Assembly: GCF_000497445.1 (NCBI RefSeq)
Contig: NZ_CM002285.1
Location: forward strand, 5,589,609 to 5,653,608
DNA: 64,000 nucleotides
Source: Streptomyces roseochromogenus subsp. oscitans DS 12.976
GTDB taxonomy: Bacteria; Actinomycetota; Actinomycetes; Streptomycetales; Streptomycetaceae
Direction of reading: 5' to 3'
Shown: in pieces, positions 17,590 to 26,269 of the stretch
Numbering within the stretch: position 1 is the stretch's first letter
How the letters are laid out: every line of letters starts with the position of its first letter
Made by a program: the position numbers and the translations under genes
The notes under the pieces: model-generated
The model's database searches: none
What the model was told of the DNA's origin: nothing
Seen by the model: only the letters and a program-made list of their open reading frames with translations

Positions 17590-17796
17590 TTACTGAGCGG
17601 CTTTCGACTTACGGGTGCTCGTTCGGCCTGAGCCGGGAGTCTCGGCCTGCCAGCACCGCGGATTGGTGATCTGCTCGGCGATCGCCGGGTCAGTAACCTC
17701 GATGCCGGCTTCCAGTACGAGCGGAACTCGCTCGACAGGATCGAGTACATGCACGGTCGCGGCGAGGATGCCCCTGGTGGAGCTGTTGGTGCTCAC
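17590..17796 (-). CDS. Small protein after the major capsid gene
   Basis: A 68-aa protein (STRGILAATVHVLDPVERV) whose ATG overlaps the stop of the capsid gene by 4 nt, so it is translationally coupled to it. A basic Lys/Arg/Ser-rich C-terminus follows a short folded region. Similar short genes occur directly after capsid genes in actinophages; function unknown. Confidence 0.6.
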   Translation of the reverse strand: MSTNSSTRGILAATVHVLDPVERVPLVLEAGIEVTDPAIAEQITNPRCWQAETPGSGRTSTRKSKAAQ

Positions 17797-18842
17797 AGGA
17801 CGGTCGCCGTGATGTGGCAGTCCGGCGCGTACAGGACCGGCATTGCGGCAGCAGCGCCCTTGGTCCAGATCTGCACCGGGTCGTCCTCGGCGTCACGAGT
17901 GATCACGATGCCCGGGGCGTCCTCGCGCTCGATCTGCGGGTTCGTGCCCCGGGACAGGGCGAGCGACTCGGTCGTGGTGCCGTACTGCGTCTGGCCCCAC
18001 TTCGCCCGGTCCGGCGGAAGCATGATCCACCGGTCCTCCGGCAGGACCCGCTTCGACACATCGTCCTGCCACACCTGCGCCTTGTAGAGAGTCACCGGCG
18101 GCAGCCCATACGTGCCGCGCACCGAATTGACCTGCTCCGGGTTCAGGGTCGCCGTCGGTGTCTGGCCGCCTGCCGGGGTGCCGTAGTAGGCCGCCCGGTA
18201 GGCGCCATTCGACGCCAGGTGAGACCACGCCTTCCGCGAGGTCACCACCATCTCCGGCGCCGGAGCGCCGATGGAGTCGAGATAGTCGATCCACCGCAAC
18301 TCGTCTGCGATCGGGTCCGCGTCCGGGGCGCTCCACGGCTTCGGAGCGGTCGGCATGTTCGCCGCGGGCACGCCGTAGTCGACTTCGACGGTCAGGCCGT
18401 TCTCTCCAGCCAGGGTGAACTTGCCGTCGACCAGGACGTCACCTGCCGCCAGTTCCAGGCGGGAGCGGATGGCCTCGACGTGCCTTTCGGTGTCGTCGTA
18501 GAGCAGTTCGATCAGCCGGTCCTCGTCCGCGCCGCGTGTCGCATCGAGGAGAAGCTGTTCCATCTCGCCGACGAGGAGCTTCTGGCCCAGTGCCGGCAGG
18601 GTGCCCTCGGTCTGCGTGGACTCGGCCTGGCGCTTCGCGAACGGCACGCTGGCGTCGTACGCGCGGTAGGACGCGGCATTGACGCGACGCTTGGACTGTC
18701 GCACCCGCCACTTCACGTCCTGGACCTTGGCTTCGGCGAAGACACTCTGGGTGAGCAGGAAGTCCGCGGGGGTCGGGATCGACCGGGCGTAGACGGTCAG
18801 GTCCGCGACGGAGACGTTCTTGAGGAGGTCGGCGACGCTCAC
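17793..18842 (-). CDS. Phage major capsid protein, lambda E-like
   Basis: A 349-aa protein resembling the lambda gpE / phage major capsid protein E family: an N-terminal SVADLTVYARSIPTPADFL, a strand-rich centre with EVDYGVPAANM, and a C-terminal GVTI-like region (PGIVITRDAEDDPVQIWT). It would form the icosahedral shell. Gene order supports this: scaffold and decoration genes precede it with a 4-nt overlap to the decoration gene. Length is typical for the family (about 340 aa), and the gene appears intact. Confidence 0.85.
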   Translation of the reverse strand: MSVADLLKNVSVADLTVYARSIPTPADFLLTQSVFAEAKVQDVKWRVRQSKRRVNAASYRAYDASVPFAKRQAESTQTEGTLPALGQKLLVGEMEQLLLDATRGADEDRLIELLYDDTERHVEAIRSRLELAAGDVLVDGKFTLAGENGLTVEVDYGVPAANMPTAPKPWSAPDADPIADELRWIDYLDSIGAPAPEMVVTSRKAWSHLASNGAYRAAYYGTPAGGQTPTATLNPEQVNSVRGTYGLPPVTLYKAQVWQDDVSKRVLPEDRWIMLPPDRAKWGQTQYGTTTESLALSRGTNPQIEREDAPGIVITRDAEDDPVQIWTKGAAAAMPVLYAPDCHITATVL

Positions 18843-19267
18843 GCGCTCACCGCCTCAAGAAACCGGATCTGTGCGCCGGCCGGGCTAGGGGCGATCTTCG
18901 ACGGGTCGATGCCGCCGGGGATCTTCGCCGCCTTCACCGTGCCGTGCCAGAACAGCGCCGCGGGAACCTTGGTCGTGCCGGGCGTGAACGGGGCCTCGGC
19001 GTAGACGAGGCCGGCGAAGACTTCCCGGCCGTCCTTCGCGGCAGGATCGTATGCGCCGAACAGGCCGGAGGCGGTGATGCGGCCGACCGGGACACCGGAG
19101 CGTACGTAGCCGTGCGGCTGGCCCGCGGTCGTTTCGACGTAGTGGGTGTCCTTGGTCAGCTTCTGCAGGTCGAGAGTGATGGTCTCCGTGGAGTCGGTGC
19201 CGTGCCGGGAGGCGAGCCAGTCCCGGTTCGCAGTCATGGTGACGGAGGTGGTGTACGGCTGGATCAA
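18839..19267 (-). CDS. Head decoration protein D-like
   Basis: A 142-aa protein placed directly before the capsid gene, overlapping it by 4 nt, as lambda D precedes E. It has a beta-rich segment with GVPVGRITASGLFGAYDP and FAGLVYAEAPF, matching decoration-protein repeats that bind a capsid surface trimer. I chose TTG at 19267 because AGGAG lies 7-8 nt upstream; an ATG at 19237 is the alternative. Its role would be capsid stabilisation. Confidence 0.8.
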   Translation of the reverse strand: MIQPYTTSVTMTANRDWLASRHGTDSTETITLDLQKLTKDTHYVETTAGQPHGYVRSGVPVGRITASGLFGAYDPAAKDGREVFAGLVYAEAPFTPGTTKVPAALFWHGTVKAAKIPGGIDPSKIAPSPAGAQIRFLEAVSA

Positions 19268-19381
19268 GCCGCTTCTCCTGGTGGTGCAAGGGGGCGGTCG
19301 CGCACTCACCGGCGGTGGCGCGGTCCACGAGGAGAAGTCGGGGCGTGGTCCCCAACACGGCTGACCGTGCGTTCCGTTGGA

Positions 19382-20050
19382 TTAGGCGGTAGGCGGGATG
19401 TGCCCTCGACGGCGGGCCATCTGGAGGCCGGCAGATCCCAGGTCGCGTTCCGCACCACTGGGGCGCGGCGGAGGCACGGACGCGGGCGCACCGCCCGGAG
19501 CAGCCGGAACTCGGCCGTCTGCCGGGCGAGCGCCGAACAGTTCCGGGCGGCGGGACTTCAGTTCTTCTGCCGCCTCCCGCAGCACGGCAGCATCGGCGTC
19601 GTCCGGGGCACGCAGGAGCGCGATGGCGTCATCCAGGTCGGCGCCGGTTGCGCCGAAACCGGCAAGGACCGCACGGCAGGTGGCCTCCCGCTCACGAGCG
19701 ACGGCAGCAGCTTCACGGGCAGCGGCTGCCTTCTCGCGCTCGGCGATCTCCTGTTCACGGCGCTCCGCATCGGTGAGGCGCTGCTCCTCCGCCTGGCGCT
19801 GGACGCTGACGTACTCCTCTAGAGCAGCCGCGTTAGAGAAGCCCAGCCGCTCCATCAGGCCACGGACAGCCGCCCGGCCACCCTGGTCCTTCTCTCGAGC
19901 CATGAGCGTGTTCAGCTGCTTCTGGCTGAGGGTGACCTGGACCTCGTTGTTCGACGCGTCCTCGGAGGAGGCACCGAGGACGGGATAGATCGGACGACCG
20001 TCCCCTCGGTGGCCGACAGGAACTCGAGGATCAGGCAGGGTGCGGGTCAT
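19382..20050 (-). CDS. Capsid scaffold-like protein
   Basis: A 222-aa protein with a long charged coiled coil in the middle (LTDAERREQEIAEREKAA, followed by an Ala/Glu/Arg-rich stretch) and a Gly/Pro-rich tail. This composition and position before the decoration and capsid genes are typical of phage scaffolding proteins that guide procapsid assembly. No protease motif is visible. ATG at 20050 is preferred; a TTG directly upstream is also in frame. There is no separate prohead protease in the cluster. Confidence 0.75.
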   Translation of the reverse strand: MTRTLPDPRVPVGHRGDGRPIYPVLGASSEDASNNEVQVTLSQKQLNTLMAREKDQGGRAAVRGLMERLGFSNAAALEEYVSVQRQAEEQRLTDAERREQEIAEREKAAAAREAAAVAREREATCRAVLAGFGATGADLDDAIALLRAPDDADAAVLREAAEELKSRRPELFGARPADGRVPAAPGGAPASVPPPRPSGAERDLGSAGLQMARRRGHIPPTA

Positions 20051-20174
20051 CAAGTGGTGTTGCTCCCACGACGGCCCCGCGCCATGGCCGAGTCTACGTA
20101 CGCCAAGGCCCGGCTCTTTGTGGCGGCGGATGGAAGGTGTCGCTGGAGCGGTTCCGCCCGCTCTGGTCGAGCGC

Positions 20175-20202
20175 AGGTTGATCTTTCTGTGAAGATCAAC
20201 CT
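20175..20202. promoter_or_regulatory. Perfect inverted repeat ending at an ATG
   Basis: Arms AGGTTGATCTT (20175-20185) and AAGATCAACCT (20192-20202) form a perfect 11-bp inverted repeat with a 6-nt spacer. The next base is the A of the ATG of the plus-strand gene at 20203. It could be an operator or a 5' mRNA hairpin masking the start; a terminator for that strand is unlikely because it lies before the gene. Confidence 0.5.
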
Positions 20203-20730
20203 ATGTCTAGAACGTCAGCATCTAATGGGATCTCTTCTCGTATGGCTGCAGCGAAGGGCCTCGGACGGACCGCCTGCGCTGGTGTCACGATGTGGGCGGT
20301 CGTTGCGGTGGTTCCTGCGGCGGGAGGGCTCGGGCTGTGGATGTGGGAGCCGGGGAAGGATCGAAGCCCGTTCACGGCCACAGTTGCTGGAGTTTCACCC
20401 TTGGCCGAGCGGGCGGATGCCGGCGAGGTCTGTACGCCCAAGCTCGCAGGCCAAGCAGTGGTCATCTACGACGCCTCGGGCAAGAGGGAGTTGGCCTCTG
20501 GTGTCGAGCCGAGCGAGGGTGAGGTACTGCCTTCATCGCATGGGGACACGGCTGGTTGGTGCTTCCACGCGACGCAGGTACAGCAGCTCCCGGGCGGCGA
20601 GGGCACCTACAAGGTCCAAATCGGCGGCGGGAACATCGTGACCATCGACGAGGACCAGTTGCGCGCCTCGATTGCTCACCAACGCGAGGTGATGATGAAC
20701 AGGACACTGTTGTCCAACGAGGACGTCTGA
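20203..20730 (+). CDS. Membrane-anchored protein of unknown function
   Basis: A 175-aa protein with one N-terminal transmembrane or signal-anchor segment near residues 24-48 (TMWAVVAVVPAAGGLGLWMW) and a mature part that would lie outside the cell (VVIYDASGKREL, GDTAGWCFHATQV). Two cysteines (near 77 and 119) could form a disulfide. No family recognised. It opposes the head genes and precedes the methyltransferase gene at 20846 by 115 nt. Start is uncertain: ATG 20203 sits right against an inverted repeat with no Shine-Dalgarno, and ATG 20242 is an alternative. Confidence 0.55.
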   Translation: MSRTSASNGISSRMAAAKGLGRTACAGVTMWAVVAVVPAAGGLGLWMWEPGKDRSPFTATVAGVSPLAERADAGEVCTPKLAGQAVVIYDASGKRELASGVEPSEGEVLPSSHGDTAGWCFHATQVQQLPGGEGTYKVQIGGGNIVTIDEDQLRASIAHQREVMMNRTLLSNEDV

Positions 20731-20845
20731 GCAGTGCCGACAACGGGCATGAGCGCGTCATGGCGTGAAGATCCACTTTCTACACGCAGCGGACGCCTCA
20801 TGCCTCTAAGTTGTGGGTGACAACTGGCTAACTCGGGGAGCCCCT

Positions 20846-21640
20846 ATGTCAATTGAACGCCCGCCCATCAACAGCAGCGTGCCGCACTCCGCCCGCATCT
20901 GGAACTACTGGCTGGGCGGCAAGGACTGCTACGAGATCGACCGGCAGGTCGGCGACCAGATCGCCGCGGCCAACCCGGGGATTCTCGACACCGCCCGGGC
21001 GCAGCGGGCGTTCCTCGTCCGTGCTGTCGAGTACCTCGTCCGCGACGCCGGCATCCGCCAGTTCCTGGACGTGGGCACGGGCCTGCCCACCGCCGACAAC
21101 ACCCACGAGGTCGCGCAGCGTCTGCTGCCCGAGGCGCGGATCGTCTACGTCGATCACGACCCGGTCGTCCTGGTGCACGCCGAGGCGCTGCTCACCAGCA
21201 CGCCCGAGGGTGCGACGGACTACATCGACGCCGATCTGCGGAATCCGGAGCAGATCCTCGAACAGGCTGCCAAGACACTGGACTTCACCCAGCCAGTGGC
21301 GTTGGTCCTGCTGGGCATTGCCGCCCATGTCACCGACGACTCCGCCTACGACATCGTGAACCGCCTGGTCGACGCCCTGCCGCCCGGCAGCTACCTCGTG
21401 TTCTGCGACAGCACCGACGTCATCCACCCCGAGCAACAACGCGCGATGGTCGAGCAGTGGAACGAGGCGAGCGACAACCCCCGCGTCAACCGCAGCCCCG
21501 ACCAACTCGCCCGCTTCTTCGATGGCTTCGAGCTGCTGGAGCCCGGCCTGGTCTCGACGTCTCGGTGGCGTCCCGACTCGAATGGTCTCGAAGAACCCGT
21601 TGAAGTCGACAACTTCGGCGGCGTGGCGCGGAAGCTGTAG
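20846..21640 (+). CDS. SAV2177-type SAM-dependent methyltransferase
   Basis: A 264-aa protein of the actinobacterial SAV2177/DUF574-like methyltransferase family: the N-terminal signature RIWNYWLGGKDCYEIDR, a SAM-binding loop FLDVGTGLP, and VYVDHDPVVLVHA. These proteins are abundant in Streptomyces and their substrates are mostly unknown. ATG at 20846 is preceded by GGGGAG at a suitable spacing. It sits on the plus strand inside a minus-strand head cluster, 24 nt from the portal stop, so it is a cargo or moron-type gene. Confidence 0.88.
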   Translation: MSIERPPINSSVPHSARIWNYWLGGKDCYEIDRQVGDQIAAANPGILDTARAQRAFLVRAVEYLVRDAGIRQFLDVGTGLPTADNTHEVAQRLLPEARIVYVDHDPVVLVHAEALLTSTPEGATDYIDADLRNPEQILEQAAKTLDFTQPVALVLLGIAAHVTDDSAYDIVNRLVDALPPGSYLVFCDSTDVIHPEQQRAMVEQWNEASDNPRVNRSPDQLARFFDGFELLEPGLVSTSRWRPDSNGLEEPVEVDNFGGVARKL

Positions 21641-21664
21641 GCGCCACCAGTCGAGTCGTGGACG

Positions 21665-23533
21665 TCAATCCACTCCAGGACGAGATGCCTTCGCAGCGGT
21701 GTGTGCGGAAGACGTGGGAGCGTCTCGCGCTGAGCGATTATCCAGCCTCGGGACAGTCTTGCGGCTGATGATGCGGTTGACCTCTTCCCGAGTGTCACCG
21801 ATCGGGTACCCGGCGTCTTGCAGCATGCGGACGCCGGTTTCCAGTGACAAGACTTCGGCTGAGACCGCTTTGACGACCTCGTCGAGGATCGCAGTCCGGT
21901 CTGTCGGAGTGTGCGGCCCGAATACGAGGCGCGCCGGGTACACGATGCCGGTGGGCCATCCTTCGGCCCCGCCGGCCTGGTGGATGCGCTGCACCATCTT
22001 GAGTAGCAGCGCGTACTTGTGGGCTCTGGCCAGCCGCATCGCGTCGACGAGCGAGTCCAGAGGCGCTAGGGACAGCTGAAGGGCATAGCCGCTGGGAACG
22101 TCGGACGGGTCGAGGGTCCCCAGGCTCACGGCAGGGAGCCGGGCGTTGACAGCCGCACGGTCGCGGATCTCCTCGACACGGGCCCGGAGCTCAGCGAGCT
22201 GCCCGGATGTGTCCAACACGTCCATGCGACCGCCGTCGCCGAGCTGAAATACCGTGCCAGGTTCGATGGACAGTGGCCTGGGGTGTCCGGTAGCACGGTC
22301 GACTTCGGCCCGGGCGCCAGCCAAGCCGATGATCGGCGCGCCGGTGGTGGCCGAGGCCCGCGCGGAATCCGTGTCGGTCTCTGCCAGCTCGTCCAATGCC
22401 TGCATGACCTTGGCCAGGCTGGACTGACCGAAGTGCTCTCCGTCGGCCACCGTGTTGCTGATGTGTACCAGCGGGATGAAGTCGAGCTGGAGATCAAGGC
22501 GATGTAGCACTTCACCGTCGGGTCGGGTGCGGATGTGGGCTTGGTCCAGCGGAAGGTCGTCGAGGCTCTGACCGTGACGTAGGTCATCGAGGAACCATTC
22601 GGCGTCGGTGAGGTAGCACGTCGTCGTCGAGGGCCGATCGGGCGCCCACGGGTACCTGCGCTCGATCCGACCGGACTCCGGCGCGTAGACGTCGCCCGGC
22701 TGAAGCACGTAGTCTCCGGCCTCGTCGACGACAGGATTCCGTGATGTCTGCCCACGGTTGTCCACGGCGCTCCGGGTCGCGGGAGCGATAGGACCGAGCT
22801 CATAGGTGATGCGACGGACACGAGCCTTCGCACCCCGCCTGGGGTCTTCGGGGATCTCCCAAGCCAGATGCACGCGCCGCGGGTAGTCGCCGGGATCAGC
22901 ATCGGCTTCGATGACCGGGAAATAGAAGCCGGGATCGTAAGTCTTGAGCCGAACACGCCCCATCTCCGGATCCCAGGCCAGCAGGTAGAGCGCATCTCCG
23001 AGCAGAACCGCCTTCCGCTCAGCCGCCTGCATCCGCAGCGGCAGCAGCTCCGCCTCGGCCCAGACACGCAGCCGCTGCTGTGCTTCCGCCGCGGCCTCCG
23101 ACTCAGGTGAGGCGTCCTCATCGCGTGCATGCTCGGCTCCGGGCACGGTGATCTGTTGGGACTTGCCCAACAGATGGGTGAGCGCGGTGTCCACGAACGT
23201 TGAGGGATCCCCGAACTCTCGGCGCTCGGAAGCAGCCTCGTTGCCCGTCAAAGCTGCCAGCTCGCCCGCCTGATTGGAGTCATAGGCAGCCAAGAGCTTG
23301 TAGGCAGCCAAGCGGCGCACGGCCTCGTCGGGAAGCCAGCTGGCGTGCAGCTCGGGCCCGAGGGCCCGGTGAGGACGGCCGTCGTGTGTGCCGGCCATTG
23401 CTGGCTTGTAGTTCAGCCATGACCAGGCGTCGGTCAGGAAGGTGCGGAGGCCCACGGGGACAGGTCCGTAACGTCGATCCCGCGCCACGTACAGCGTAGG
23501 TGAGCGAGCCAGTTCCACCTCAAGGGTTGGCAT
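21665..23533 (-). CDS. Phage portal protein
   Basis: A 622-aa portal-like protein, the dodecameric gate at one capsid vertex through which DNA is packaged. Typical features are an N-terminal Leu/Arg-rich wing, a central RLKTYDPGFYFPVIEAD segment, strands with FIPLVHISNTVADGEHFG, and a helical C-terminal part (EELRDRAAVNARLPAVSLGT-like) matching portal stems. It is the only large gene between the dnd-associated block and the scaffold gene. Its 5' end lies close to the divergent methyltransferase gene at 23608, so the defence insertion abuts the portal gene without breaking it. Confidence 0.8.
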   Translation of the reverse strand: MPTLEVELARSPTLYVARDRRYGPVPVGLRTFLTDAWSWLNYKPAMAGTHDGRPHRALGPELHASWLPDEAVRRLAAYKLLAAYDSNQAGELAALTGNEAASERREFGDPSTFVDTALTHLLGKSQQITVPGAEHARDEDASPESEAAAEAQQRLRVWAEAELLPLRMQAAERKAVLLGDALYLLAWDPEMGRVRLKTYDPGFYFPVIEADADPGDYPRRVHLAWEIPEDPRRGAKARVRRITYELGPIAPATRSAVDNRGQTSRNPVVDEAGDYVLQPGDVYAPESGRIERRYPWAPDRPSTTTCYLTDAEWFLDDLRHGQSLDDLPLDQAHIRTRPDGEVLHRLDLQLDFIPLVHISNTVADGEHFGQSSLAKVMQALDELAETDTDSARASATTGAPIIGLAGARAEVDRATGHPRPLSIEPGTVFQLGDGGRMDVLDTSGQLAELRARVEEIRDRAAVNARLPAVSLGTLDPSDVPSGYALQLSLAPLDSLVDAMRLARAHKYALLLKMVQRIHQAGGAEGWPTGIVYPARLVFGPHTPTDRTAILDEVVKAVSAEVLSLETGVRMLQDAGYPIGDTREEVNRIISRKTVPRLDNRSARDAPTSSAHTAAKASRPGVD

Positions 23534-23607
23534 CTGCCGAATCCGCCTCCTCGGCGCCGGGCCGCCGATACCCTCCGCTTGTCACCCGGTTGTACGAGGG
23601 CGCGAAC

Positions 23608-25065
23608 ATGGTGCAGCAAACATGGAACAGTGACCGCAGACTGACCGCGATCAGTCGCGCAGGGCTCTCCGTGCCCGCCCGTCAAGCCGTCCTCGACAGG
23701 CAGGTGACTCCGGGACGCAGTGTCCTGGACTACGGCTGCGGCCGCGGCGACGACGTACGCGCGCTTCAGCGCCTCGACTGCGTGGCCGCCGGCTGGGACC
23801 CCTTCTTCCAGCCGGACGCGAAGATGGAGCCGGCGGACGTCGTCCTGCTTACCTACGTTCTCAACGTCATCGAAGACCCACACGAGCGCCGAAAGACGCT
23901 GCAGGCGGCCTGGAACCTGGCGGGCACGGTGCTCGTCGCCTCAGCACGGTTGACGTGGGAGAAATCGAAGGTCAAGGGCGAGGCCTTCGGCGATGGGCTC
24001 CTCACCAGCCGGCAGACCTTTCAGCACCTCTTCAGGGCAAGCGAGCTACGCGACTACGTCGAGGAAGTCACAGGCGTACGGACAGTCTCCGCTGCTCCAG
24101 GGGTCGTCTACGCGTTCAAGGACGAGACCGCGCGGTTGAGCTACCTTGCGCATCGGATTGTCCCCGACGCTGAGTGGCTCGCTTCAGAAGACACGACCTC
24201 GGCGATCGCGGCTGTCGTGGATCACGTGGAACGCCGCGGGCGCACGCCACGCGTGGAAGAAATGCCACAGCCCATGGCCGAACTCCTCAGCCACTTGCGC
24301 CCCAACGAGCTGAGCCGACTGGTTCGAGACTCCGCAGACCAGGCCAAGGTCGAAGAGGGCGCCAGGCGGTCCACGCTCAATACCCTGCTCTTCCTCGCCG
24401 TCGAGCTCTTCAACGGTCGTGGCCCCTTCGCCAGCCTCCCGTTCAGCGTCCAGCTCGACGTCCGCGCCTTCTTCTCCTCCTACAGGGAGGCATGCCAGCG
24501 ATCCGACCGGCTACTCCTCAAACTGCGCGACGACACCTACGTCCGCGGAGCTATGAACGCCTCGACAGTGGGGAAGCTGACGCCGACCGCCCTGTATGTG
24601 CACCAGCGTGCTGTCGACCGCATGCCTACGGTCCTTCGGCTATACGAGCACTGCGCTTCGATCGCGGCCGGCCGACCTCAGGCATGGACCGTCGCCAAGC
24701 TCCGCCACCAGGGACGAGCTGTTAGCTGGCTGGACTACCCGGACTTCGACACAGACCCCCACCCGCGGCTTCTGTCCTCGTACCAGGTCGACTTGAAGAC
24801 GCTCGAGGCCTCGCACACCTCGTACGCCGAATCTTCGAACCGGCCGCTGCTACACCGCAAACACGAGTTCCTGGCTCCCGACGACGCCGATTCCGAGAAG
24901 TACCGGCGGCTAACGGAGGCAGAAGTAAAGGCCGGCCTGTACGAACATCCCCACCTCATTGGCACAGAGAGCGGCTGGGAAGCGGAGCTGGACCGGTGTG
25001 GTCGAGAGCTGCGTGGTCACCGTCTTGTACGAGCCAAGGCTGATCGTCAGGCTCGGCTGGACTGA
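23608..25065 (+). CDS. DNA phosphorothioation-associated putative methyltransferase
   Basis: A 485-aa protein with a SAM-binding motif near residues 38-47 (VLDYGCGRGDDV), followed by a long helical domain (ALYVHQRAVDRMPTVLRLYE). This combination matches the dnd-linked putative methyltransferase family that is usually encoded beside dndABCDE. Its substrate is unknown; it is not needed for sulfur insertion in studied systems as far as I recall. ATG at 23608 is chosen over an upstream GTG in the portal overlap. Its 3' end overlaps the end of dndA by 19 nt (convergent). Confidence 0.85.
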   Translation: MVQQTWNSDRRLTAISRAGLSVPARQAVLDRQVTPGRSVLDYGCGRGDDVRALQRLDCVAAGWDPFFQPDAKMEPADVVLLTYVLNVIEDPHERRKTLQAAWNLAGTVLVASARLTWEKSKVKGEAFGDGLLTSRQTFQHLFRASELRDYVEEVTGVRTVSAAPGVVYAFKDETARLSYLAHRIVPDAEWLASEDTTSAIAAVVDHVERRGRTPRVEEMPQPMAELLSHLRPNELSRLVRDSADQAKVEEGARRSTLNTLLFLAVELFNGRGPFASLPFSVQLDVRAFFSSYREACQRSDRLLLKLRDDTYVRGAMNASTVGKLTPTALYVHQRAVDRMPTVLRLYEHCASIAAGRPQAWTVAKLRHQGRAVSWLDYPDFDTDPHPRLLSSYQVDLKTLEASHTSYAESSNRPLLHRKHEFLAPDDADSEKYRRLTEAEVKAGLYEHPHLIGTESGWEAELDRCGRELRGHRLVRAKADRQARLD

Positions 25066-26201
25066 AAGCCCGCAATCGTGGACACCAACGCGTCAATGTC
25101 CAGATCCCCCGTTTGGCTGGGGAACCAGGACAGCCTTAGACCATTCTTTGCGGCCTCCTTCGGCAGACCCATGGCAGTGAGGACGTGACTGGGCGTGTAT
25201 GACGCGCTCGTGCATGCAGATCCGGTCGCTACAGCCACTTGCTCCTTGAGCGCGACGATCAGAGCTTCAGCGTTCACCCCTTCGAACGACAGGTTCAGGA
25301 TGTGCGGCACGACGTGGTCCTGGTCGCCGTTGAGGCGAAACTGCGTCTTGCCCAGTGCGCTCAGGAGGCGCGAGCGCAGCTCGGCCGCAGCCTTGAACCA
25401 CACCTCACGTTCACGGTGGAAGATCTTTGCGGCTTCTTCGAGTCCCATGATCAGTGGGACAGGCAGCGTTCCCGGGCGAAGCTCACGCTCTTGCCCGCCG
25501 CCATACATGATCGGCTGCAGCGGTAGATCGTCGAGATCCTCCGTCTGGCGGGTGACAAGCATCCCGACACCCTTGGGAGCGCCGATCTTGTGGCCGCTGA
25601 CACTGATCAAGTCGATCGGGGCGGTCAGGTCCTGCGTGAGCTTCCCATACCCCTGCGCTGCGTCCACATGAAAGAACGTGGGCGTGTCCCGAAGCTGCTC
25701 GGCGAGCTCGACAACAGGCTGGACTACACCTGTCTCGTTGTTGACGTGCATCAGCGACACGAGGAGCGTGTCCGGACGCAGTCGGTCCATCACGGCCGCG
25801 GATGAGACTCGCCCGGTTGGTCCCGGCTCGATGAAGTCGACGTCGAAGCCGCGGGACTGGAGGTGCTGTAGTGGTTCGATGACCGCTTTGTGTTCGATGG
25901 CCGAGGTGATGATGTGGCGCCTACCACTCTCCTCACCGTAGGGAGCGAGACCGAGCAGGGCAATGTTGTTGCTCTCCGTGGCGCCGCTAGTGAAGATCAA
26001 CTCGTCCACATCGGCGTTGAACGTGCTGGCCAGGTACTGGCGCGCTCGCTGCACAGCACGTTTCGCGCGGGATCCGTACTCGTGGGTCCGGCTCCCTGCG
26101 TTGCCGAAGTCCTCCGTCATCCAGTGCAGGACCACCTCTGCAACGCGTGGGTCCACACGTGTGGTTGCTGCTGCATCCAGATACGTCGCCACTAACCCCA
26201 C
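25047..26201 (-). CDS. dndA: Cysteine desulfurase DndA
   Basis: A 384-aa PLP enzyme that would supply sulfur from L-cysteine for DNA phosphorothioation. The PLP lysine is in SVSGHKIGAPKG, the NETG motif in HVNNETGVVQP, and the persulfide cysteine in GSACTSASYTPSH near the C-terminus. Length and motifs fit the IscS/NifS-like group that includes DndA. It is divergent from dndB, the S. lividans-type arrangement, and shares the intergenic control region at 26202-26269. An alternative GTG start lies three codons downstream. Confidence 0.92.
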   Translation of the reverse strand: MGLVATYLDAAATTRVDPRVAEVVLHWMTEDFGNAGSRTHEYGSRAKRAVQRARQYLASTFNADVDELIFTSGATESNNIALLGLAPYGEESGRRHIITSAIEHKAVIEPLQHLQSRGFDVDFIEPGPTGRVSSAAVMDRLRPDTLLVSLMHVNNETGVVQPVVELAEQLRDTPTFFHVDAAQGYGKLTQDLTAPIDLISVSGHKIGAPKGVGMLVTRQTEDLDDLPLQPIMYGGGQERELRPGTLPVPLIMGLEEAAKIFHREREVWFKAAAELRSRLLSALGKTQFRLNGDQDHVVPHILNLSFEGVNAEALIVALKEQVAVATGSACTSASYTPSHVLTAMGLPKEAAKNGLRLSWFPSQTGDLDIDALVSTIAGFQSSRA

Positions 26202-26232
26202 CAGACCTTAGTGCGTCATTCCTGCACATCGC

Positions 26233-26254
26233 GTACGTCTTTTCTCTCACGTAC
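26233..26254. promoter_or_regulatory. Inverted repeat in the dndA-dndB control region
   Basis: GTACGT (26233-26238) and ACGTAC (26249-26254) form a 6-bp inverted repeat separated by 10 nt. It lies between the divergent dndA and dndB starts, so it is a good candidate operator for the whole locus. DndB-family proteins have been described as negative regulators of dnd expression, but a link to this site is my inference. Confidence 0.5.
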
Positions 26255-26269
26255 GATACCGTTGCACGG

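Noticed and set aside
26147..26269. N-terminal extension of DndB
   Set aside because: It would overlap the divergent dndA gene and contains no DndB-like sequence; GTG 26270 is preferred.
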